A stretch of DNA of 11,169 nucleotides from NCBI GenBank assembly GCA_021785155.1, contig JAJYGE010000122.1:1-11169 (forward strand), read 5' to 3'. This document shows positions 6,231 through 11,169 of this stretch, piece after piece; position 1 is the first letter of the stretch; each line of letters begins with the position of its first letter. Position numbers and translations under genes: made by a program. A model generated the notes under the pieces. That model had not been told where the DNA came from. It worked only from the letters and a program-made list of their open reading frames with translations, and searched no databases. Origin of the DNA: Planctomycetota bacterium (GTDB taxonomy: Bacteria > Planctomycetota > Phycisphaerae > WQYP01).

Positions 6231-7076
6231 ATGAGTAGGTATACACTAACGAGTTGTTCTGCCCTAGCCGTCGTTATGGCTTCGGCGGTACCGGCGATGG
6301 CGTCAATCGTCGTTATCCATCAATGGGATATGGGTGCATCCGAAGTTGCTGGTGGAAATGGCAATGTTCTCGGACAGCAGTTGCCGTCTGGTGGCAGCCA
6401 AACTGATTTGGTTGGCGGAGCCGGTTCCGTTAATCTAACCAACGAGGTTGGGGGAACAGGTCCGTATACTGGACCGATCTATACCAGCGCTGCCGCACCG
6501 GGGAACACGGTTGCTATCCAGTTTACGGGCGACGCGGGGCAATCCCTCACGGCGGCCAACGCCTTTAATCTAACGTCAAATTTCGGGTTCCAGCTTTGGG
6601 TCAATCCAACGGACACCAACAACCGTATGATTGCATACAACGGAAATTCCAGCGGCAACGGGTGGGGGTTGGTAGCGTACGGTGGGCAGCTAGACGGACT
6701 GCTCGGAGGCGTGGCATTCGTCAACGGGCCGACGATTACTCCGGGAACCTGGACGAACCTTGCCTTGGTGGTGAACGGCCAATCGAATGCGACCACGCTT
6801 TACGTCAACGGACTAGCGTACGCAACCGTTGATAGCATGCCGGTCGCCCCAACTGTGGATAGCTCCGGATTCGGCTTTTATGTGGGATCAGATGTCGGCC
6901 TCCAGACAGCTTATAGCACGGTCGACAACGTCCGAGTGTTCACGTTCGCGCCCGGTGCTTTCTCGGCATCAGATTTGGCGGAGCCGGGCTTGGCTGTCCC
7001 AGAGCCGGCATCGCTGTCACTGCTGGCAATGGGGGTCGTTGGCCTGCTGCTGTTGAAACGGAAGCGAGTTACCTAA
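6231..7076 (+). CDS. Secreted LamG/concanavalin A-like protein with PEP-CTERM tail
   Basis: Predicted exported, surface-sorted glycan-binding protein of 281 aa. AGGAG lies six bases before the ATG. The signal peptide covers residues 1-24, with likely cleavage after VPAMA. The mature N-terminus has IHQWDMGAS, shared with the next gene. A LamG-type jelly-roll domain follows at about 80-245: AIQFTGD, FGFQLWVNP, MIAYNGN, NGWGL, GTWTNLALVV, LYVNG, FYVGSD and the closing strand TVDNVRVFTFAPGAFS. The tail is a PEP-CTERM signal: VPEP at 256-259, a hydrophobic helix and KRKR, implying processing by an exosortase-type enzyme encoded elsewhere. In such LamG proteins the domain usually binds a carbohydrate or acts as an adhesion module, but no ligand residue can be assigned here. 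It is a paralogue of the following gene and sits between a pseudopilin and glycan-degrading genes, suggesting surface capture of substrate. Confidence 0.88.
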   Translation: MSRYTLTSCSALAVVMASAVPAMASIVVIHQWDMGASEVAGGNGNVLGQQLPSGGSQTDLVGGAGSVNLTNEVGGTGPYTGPIYTSAAAPGNTVAIQFTGDAGQSLTAANAFNLTSNFGFQLWVNPTDTNNRMIAYNGNSSGNGWGLVAYGGQLDGLLGGVAFVNGPTITPGTWTNLALVVNGQSNATTLYVNGLAYATVDSMPVAPTVDSSGFGFYVGSDVGLQTAYSTVDNVRVFTFAPGAFSASDLAEPGLAVPEPASLSLLAMGVVGLLLLKRKRVT

Positions 7077-7163
7077 AGCTGTCCCAAGTTGCCTGTGCGA
7101 CTGGTGTCGCGCTGGCAACTTTTCGCTTTTCAGCCAGTGCGACGGTTCGCAGCCCGGCCTAAC

Positions 7164-7179
7164 TGGCCTGTATTGGCCA
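7164..7179 (+). repeat. Small inverted repeat between the LamG paralogues
   Basis: TGGCC (7164-7168) can pair with GGCCA (7175-7179) over a six-base loop, 26 bases before the next start codon. A third GGCC lies just upstream at 7156-7159. No T-run follows. It may be an mRNA hairpin affecting expression of the second paralogue; significance is uncertain. Confidence 0.25.
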
Positions 7180-7204
7180 ACGCGAAAATGATAGGAGCGT
7201 CGAA

Positions 7205-8002
7205 ATGCGGTTCCCAATTCGAGCCGGAACGAGCCGGGAGATTTTGGCGATATGTTTTGTGTTGCTTGGTTTAGCCTTCCCGTCGGCGGCAGCAAGAGCT
7301 GCGGTGAATGTGATACACCGTTGGGACATGGGTGCCACGGATATTGCCAAGGGGGACAGCATTGGTCGCCAGGTCGATGCGCCAGGTGGGTACGGCACGC
7401 CGGGTAGGCACAATTATAGCCAGCCTGATCTGGGGACGGGTCCAAAGATCGATTTGCAGAATAGCGTGGGCGTAAAAGGGCCGATCTACTCGGGAAACGC
7501 CGCACCTGGCTCCAGGGTAGCCATAAAGTTTACCGGGGATGCGTACGAATCGCTGGTTAGCGCGGCATGCATTAACCTGATTCACGATTTTGGACTTCAG
7601 CTTTGGGTTAAAGCCAAGGATGCGAGCGATCGAATGGTTGTGTATAATGGCAATCCTGCAAAAAACGGATGGGGGTTCATACAACGAAATGGCCACTGGG
7701 AAGGCCTTCTCGGCGGCACGGCGCTCATCAAAGGAGCAAGAATTGTCCCCGGTAAATGGGTCAACCTGGCACTGGTCGTGAACAGCAAAAAGGTCAAGGT
7801 CTTTGTAAACGGAAAATCCTACGCCAGTTTCCAGGGCAGCCCAAACCCTCCGTCTCCGGCGGCGGGAGGGGATGGATTCTGGATTGGCTCGCAGCGGAGA
7901 ATCCAGACCGCATATTGCAGCGTTGACGACGTGAAGATATTCACTTTTACTCCAGGCGGATTCGCGGCGCGAGACTTGGCTTCTGCGGCAAGGGAAAGAT
8001 AG
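7205..8002 (+). CDS. Secreted LamG-like protein, paralogue of the preceding gene without PEP-CTERM
   Basis: Predicted exported protein of 265 aa. AGGAG lies seven bases before the ATG. The signal peptide runs to about residue 32 (AxA site in AAARA). From there it matches its upstream neighbour along the whole domain: VIHRWDMGA versus VIHQWDMGA, KGPIYS, AAPGSRVAIKFTGD, FGLQLWV, RMVVYNGNP, KNGWGF, GLLGGTA, WVNLALVVN, VFVNGKSYA, QTAYCSVDDVKIFTFTPG. The two genes look like an old tandem duplication. This copy ends at RDLASAARER, where the other continues into the PEP-CTERM tail, and it has more Lys and Arg. The stretch after its stop shows no remnant of a sorting tail. It may therefore be released or held by a partner while its sister is sorted to the surface. 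Ligand unknown. Confidence 0.85.
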   Translation: MRFPIRAGTSREILAICFVLLGLAFPSAAARAAVNVIHRWDMGATDIAKGDSIGRQVDAPGGYGTPGRHNYSQPDLGTGPKIDLQNSVGVKGPIYSGNAAPGSRVAIKFTGDAYESLVSAACINLIHDFGLQLWVKAKDASDRMVVYNGNPAKNGWGFIQRNGHWEGLLGGTALIKGARIVPGKWVNLALVVNSKKVKVFVNGKSYASFQGSPNPPSPAAGGDGFWIGSQRRIQTAYCSVDDVKIFTFTPGGFAARDLASAARER

Positions 8003-8021
8003 TTTCTCCCAAACGCTGAGT

Positions 8022-8038
8022 GGGCAGTGAAACTGCCC
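8022..8038 (+). terminator. Perfect 7-bp hairpin after the second LamG gene
   Basis: GGGCAGT (8022-8028) and ACTGCCC (8032-8038) form a perfect seven-base-pair stem with a GAA loop, 20 bases after the stop codon. No T-run follows, so it is more likely a processing, stabilising or regulatory hairpin than a classical terminator. Its 3' arm could instead pair with CGGGCAGT at 8085-8092. Confidence 0.4.
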
Positions 8039-8043
8039 GTATC

Positions 8044-8091
8044 CTGCCCGCCGATCGCCGACGGTTCTGGCGGTGAATCGGCTGCGGGCAG
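8044..8091 (+). promoter_or_regulatory. Long stem-loop in the leader of the beta-helix gene
   Basis: CTGCCCG (8044-8050) pairs with CGGGCAG (8085-8091). After a three-base bulge, CCGAT (8051-8055) pairs with ATCGG (8077-8081), and CGCC (8056-8059) can pair with GGCG (8069-8072). It lies between the paralogue and the beta-helix gene and shares pairing partners with the hairpin at 8022-8038, so the two could be mutually exclusive. Pairings are seen directly; any switching role is inference. Confidence 0.4.
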
Positions 8092-8120
8092 TAATGACCA
8101 AAAACCGTGTGGATAATCGC

Positions 8121-10862
8121 ATGAGGCTTGATCGCGTGACCAAAATCAATCGAAGGGCTTGGAACCAGACGGTGGTCGCCACTGTCGCCGGATGGCTGTG
8201 TGGTTGCCAGTCACCACGGACGGGAATCGCGGGCGCCGGACTCGTAGGATTTACCATATATGTCAGCCCATCCGGTAACGACGCTTGGAGCGGAACAATT
8301 CCCAACGCCGACAAAGCACAATCAGACGGCCCGGTGGCCAGCATACATCGGGCACTAGAAATTGTGCGCAGTCGGGGCAGCACCGCCAAGTTCAAATCAA
8401 CCACCCGCATCGTTCTACGTGGAGGCGTTTACGGGCTGAAAAAAACCATTGTACTCTTCCCCGATGATTGCGGAACTGCGGAAGCCCCCTTGATTATCAC
8501 CGCCTATCCCGGCGAAAAGCCGATCATCTCCGGCGGGATAACGATCAAGAACTGGAAAGCCCGCACCGATGGATTATGGGAGGCAGTTGCCCCCGAAGCG
8601 ATGGATACTGTGACAATCAGCCAGCTCTTTGTGGGGGGGCAACGCAAAGACCGCCCGCGACTGCCGGGCAAAAACTGGTATTTCATGGCGGGCTTGGTTG
8701 CACAACAGGAATTACGCAACAGGGCCTTCCATGTTGAGAAAGGGCAGATTGGCCCAGATTGGCACGCGCTAAGAGACGTGGAAATAGTCTCCTTTGAAAG
8801 CTGGACCACTGAGCGTCAGTGGGTGCAGTCGGTTGATACGAAGACCGACACCGTGTATCTTCAGAACAGTGGGCATGAGTTTGGAACTTTTGAGATAAGG
8901 CAACGCTTTTACATTGATAACGTGCGCGAAGCACTGAAAGAACCGGGACAGTGGTACTTTGACCGGCCTGCCGGAAAAATCCTATATAAGCCGGATACCG
9001 GTGACCGCTTGGCTAAATTTAGCGTGGTTATTCCCGTGCTTAGACACCTCATCGAGTTTCGGGGTTCCCCGGAACGTAACGCTTACGTTCAACACGTTAC
9101 AGTCAAGGGCTTGTCTTTGCAGCACTCGGCTTGTACGGTGTCCCGAGATCGCTTGGCAAACGACAATCAATCCGCAACACATGGTTGGGAGGCGGCCATT
9201 TTCGGACATGGCGCTAGAAATATAAGAATTCTGGATTGTGACTTATGCCACTGCGGCGAGCACGGAATTCGGTTTATGGGGGCCAGTGAGGGTATAGTCA
9301 TCCAGCAATGCCATATTCATGATATGGGCGGCGGAGGGGTGTATCTTGGTTTGGATTGTCCCATTTCGGATTATTACAAACTGCCTACCGCTGCACGATT
9401 TACCGCTGCATGCGTGATTGACAATAATTTTATCCATGACAATGGCAAGCTGTTTCCACAAGCATGTGGCGTTTGGATTGGTCACGCCAGCGATAATCGC
9501 ATCAGCCACAATGTTATTATGAATTTATATTATACAGGCGTCAGCGTCGGTTGGAACTGGGCCACGACTCCAAGTCCAGCCGTGCGAAACATTGTGGAAT
9601 TTAATCGCATATATAGTTTAGGCAATGGCGTCCTAAGCGATGGTGGCGGCATTTATACGCTTGGGGTTTCTCCCGGGACGGTGTTAAGGAGCAATTGGCT
9701 ATCCGGTTTGGTACCGTATAATCCCCAACGAATGTTCAACGGCCTATACCTCGACGAGGGAAGTTCACACATTCTTGTAGAGGATAACATCGTTCAGAGA
9801 GCCGACGGGATGGGGCTGCTGCTTAACTACGGGGCAAAAAATCAGGTCTTAAATAATCTTTTGGAGGATACCTATGGGTTGCAGATTGAGCGGGATACCG
9901 ACACATTCGGAAGGCGCATTCCGTTGAGCTTGATATTTGAGCATAACGTGGTCGTGGTGAATGGCGATAATGTACTGCCGAAATACAGCAACGCGGGGTG
10001 GCGATTCAACCACAACGTATATTGGAGTTTCTGGGGAACAGCCCCGACGATTCATGGCAATAGTTTTAAGCAATGGCAGGCCGGTGGGCAAGATGCTAAC
10101 TCGTTTGCCGCCGCGCCGGGGTTGCATATAGCCAACGGCTCTATTTGGGCGGAGGCGGGATCCCCTGCCAATCAGATTGGATTCCGCCCCATCCAAACCA
10201 ATAATATTGGATTGTACGGCCCTGCCGCCTGGCGAGTATTGCCTGCGGCGGTTGAACCATTGCCGATCGCGGACCGCACACCGTGCCCGATGCCAAACGG
10301 ACAGGCGGTGCACGCGACATTTCAGCGTGAGAAGTTCGGAGATTATCCCTATGGGGCGACCACTTGGGGTGACGGCAACAGCATCGCTGCGCCTACGGAA
10401 ATTACGAGGCAAAAGTCGCTTCGCTTTGGTCCCCATGCGGTTACATACACCTACTATCAGCCGTGGATGCGACGATGCAACCTTCTCTTGAAGTTTTCAA
10501 TTTTGATTCCGGAACATAACGGGACAACGCTTTGTGCAGAGCTAAGGGATTGGCAAAGCAACCCCTATATTACGGGGCCTAGCGTCATATTTGGGGCGGA
10601 CGGGAGCGTTGTCGCCAATGGTATTCCGGTCGGGACGAGTCCGTTGGACAAATGGATGGACGTTCTTATTCAGTATGACTTCAGGGCGGAGACTTCATGT
10701 CGGGAGTACCAGATAACTTTGAGCCTCGCGGGCAAAGAGTTGGCATCCAGGCAGATTCAAATCCCCGCGGCCGCGGAGTTCCGCGTTCTCACTTGGTTGG
10801 GGTTTATCAATGCGGGGAAGATCGGGCAGGAATGCTACATCGGGTATATCGATTGCGGCTAG
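8121..10862 (+). CDS. Right-handed parallel beta-helix lipoprotein, possible glycoside hydrolase
   Basis: Large predicted exported protein likely to act on a polysaccharide. The frame opens at a GTG at 8073, with ATGs at 8094 and 8121. I prefer 8121 (913 aa): it gives a short basic n-region, a hydrophobic segment and a lipobox-like WLCGC (Cys29), though no strong ribosome site precedes any of the three. The mature start, IYVSPSGNDAWSGT, and the GPVASIHRALEIV block are typical of secreted beta-helix proteins. From about 330 to 640 run repeated short strands with Asn, Gly and His turns. SDGGGIYTLG (Asp507) and GLYLDEGSSH (Asp545, Glu546) carry acidic residues that could be catalytic. The last 180 residues look like a jelly-roll domain. 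The fold resembles GH141 or GH120 enzymes and some lyases; I cannot choose among them. An alpha-L-fucosidase gene follows 60 bases later, which favours a glycosidase role on the same glycan. Confidence 0.85.
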   Translation: MRLDRVTKINRRAWNQTVVATVAGWLCGCQSPRTGIAGAGLVGFTIYVSPSGNDAWSGTIPNADKAQSDGPVASIHRALEIVRSRGSTAKFKSTTRIVLRGGVYGLKKTIVLFPDDCGTAEAPLIITAYPGEKPIISGGITIKNWKARTDGLWEAVAPEAMDTVTISQLFVGGQRKDRPRLPGKNWYFMAGLVAQQELRNRAFHVEKGQIGPDWHALRDVEIVSFESWTTERQWVQSVDTKTDTVYLQNSGHEFGTFEIRQRFYIDNVREALKEPGQWYFDRPAGKILYKPDTGDRLAKFSVVIPVLRHLIEFRGSPERNAYVQHVTVKGLSLQHSACTVSRDRLANDNQSATHGWEAAIFGHGARNIRILDCDLCHCGEHGIRFMGASEGIVIQQCHIHDMGGGGVYLGLDCPISDYYKLPTAARFTAACVIDNNFIHDNGKLFPQACGVWIGHASDNRISHNVIMNLYYTGVSVGWNWATTPSPAVRNIVEFNRIYSLGNGVLSDGGGIYTLGVSPGTVLRSNWLSGLVPYNPQRMFNGLYLDEGSSHILVEDNIVQRADGMGLLLNYGAKNQVLNNLLEDTYGLQIERDTDTFGRRIPLSLIFEHNVVVVNGDNVLPKYSNAGWRFNHNVYWSFWGTAPTIHGNSFKQWQAGGQDANSFAAAPGLHIANGSIWAEAGSPANQIGFRPIQTNNIGLYGPAAWRVLPAAVEPLPIADRTPCPMPNGQAVHATFQREKFGDYPYGATTWGDGNSIAAPTEITRQKSLRFGPHAVTYTYYQPWMRRCNLLLKFSILIPEHNGTTLCAELRDWQSNPYITGPSVIFGADGSVVANGIPVGTSPLDKWMDVLIQYDFRAETSCREYQITLSLAGKELASRQIQIPAAAEFRVLTWLGFINAGKIGQECYIGYIDCG

Positions 10863-10869
10863 GCTGAGA

Positions 10870-10881
10870 ATTAGCGCTAAT
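10870..10881. promoter_or_regulatory. Perfect 12-bp palindrome before the fucosidase gene
   Basis: ATTAGCGCTAAT is perfectly symmetrical, with the central AGCGCT seen in many LacI-family operators. It lies in the short gap between the beta-helix and fucosidase genes, 41 bases before the fucosidase start. The local regulator is AraC-type, so a different regulator, or a hairpin role in the mRNA, would have to be assumed. Confidence 0.35.
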
Positions 10882-10922
10882 GCTAGTAATGGATCATGTT
10901 CTAACGGTATAACGGAGTAATG

Positions 10923-11169
10923 ATGACGCCAGGGAAAACGTTTGTTTTAGCGACAGTGTCCGCTTGGATGATTTTGGCGTGTGCAGTATCTGCCCGCCCA
11001 GCGCTTGCCGCATCGGTAACTACTGTCGCCAGAGCAGCGCCGATACCGTGGTGGGAAGTCAAGAGAAAAATGCCACCCGCTAAGGATAAATTGCATAGCG
11101 CCGATATGGGGTGGTGGAAAAAAGCCCGCTTCGGTATGTTTATTCACTGGGGCCTCTATTCGGTGCCGG
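10923..11169 (+). CDS. Alpha-L-fucosidase (GH29), 5' part only
   Basis: Start of a gene cut by the right edge of the window; 82 complete codons are visible. Two consecutive ATGs at 10920 and 10923 follow GGAG (10914-10917); the second has better spacing. A signal peptide runs to about residue 29 (RPALA|A). An alternative reading is a lipoprotein signal, since MILAC contains a loose lipobox. After a short linker, MGWWKKARFGMFIHWGLYSV is the characteristic N-terminal motif of GH29 alpha-L-fucosidases, which remove terminal fucose from glycans; the His is part of the fucose-binding site in characterised members. The catalytic nucleophile lies further on and is not in the window. It is probably co-transcribed with the beta-helix gene 60 bases upstream. 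No stop codon is seen in the frame, so there is no sign of decay so far. Confidence 0.88.
   Translation, partial: MTPGKTFVLATVSAWMILACAVSARPALAASVTTVARAAPIPWWEVKRKMPPAKDKLHSADMGWWKKARFGMFIHWGLYSVP

Noticed and set aside
7112..7129. Sigma-54-like element (TGGCAA...GCTT) upstream of the second LamG gene
   Set aside because: PEP-CTERM genes are sometimes sigma-54 controlled, so I looked; the GG to GC spacing is nine bases instead of ten and the flanks are poor.
7271..8410. 379-codon minus-strand frame opposite the second LamG gene
   Set aside because: Long, but it lies opposite a well-supported LamG gene and the start of the beta-helix gene, and its product has no recognisable motif.

Overview
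The window looks like chromosomal DNA of a bacterium from the PVC group, most probably a planctomycete of the Phycisphaerae kind. This is inferred from the combination of gene families, not from any marker gene: exported proteins ending in PEP-CTERM sorting tails, a planctomycete-type pseudopilin (DUF1559-like), LamG-type lectin domains, a PATR-type beta-strand repeat protein, a XylR-family regulator with an AraC output domain, a parallel beta-helix protein and a GH29 alpha-L-fucosidase. Every supported gene is on the + strand, and nearly all encode exported proteins.

Layout. (1) Positions 134-3034 hold two predicted exported cell-wall hydrolases: a GH25 lysozyme fused to a PATR-like beta-strand region and a PEP-CTERM tail, then a small lipoprotein with an NlpC/P60-like papain-fold domain. 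(2) Positions 3035-3571 are about 540 bases without a credible gene; they carry an AT-rich palindrome and two TATAAT hexamers upstream of the regulator. (3) Positions 3572-4759 encode the XylR-like regulator, followed by a short hairpin and T-run. (4) Positions 4760-5315 are a second long non-coding stretch. Its middle looks like a dispersed repeat with a short palindrome, and its end holds a striking pair of direct repeats 21 bp apart directly upstream of a plausible promoter. (5) Positions 5316-11169 look like one transcription unit: pseudopilin, LamG lectin with PEP-CTERM, a paralogous LamG protein without PEP-CTERM, a large beta-helix lipoprotein (possible glycosidase), and the 5' end of a GH29 alpha-L-fucosidase that runs off the window.

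Working model (inference). Positions 3572-11169 form a carbohydrate-use locus. The XylR-like protein senses a sugar and activates the promoter near 5238-5267 through the tandem repeats at 5201-5240. The pseudopilin may serve a type II secretion-like or surface assembly system, the LamG proteins may bind glycan at the surface, and the beta-helix protein and fucosidase would cut a probably fucosylated glycan. The GH25/NlpC pair upstream may be a separate cell-wall unit. None of the substrates can be read from sequence alone.
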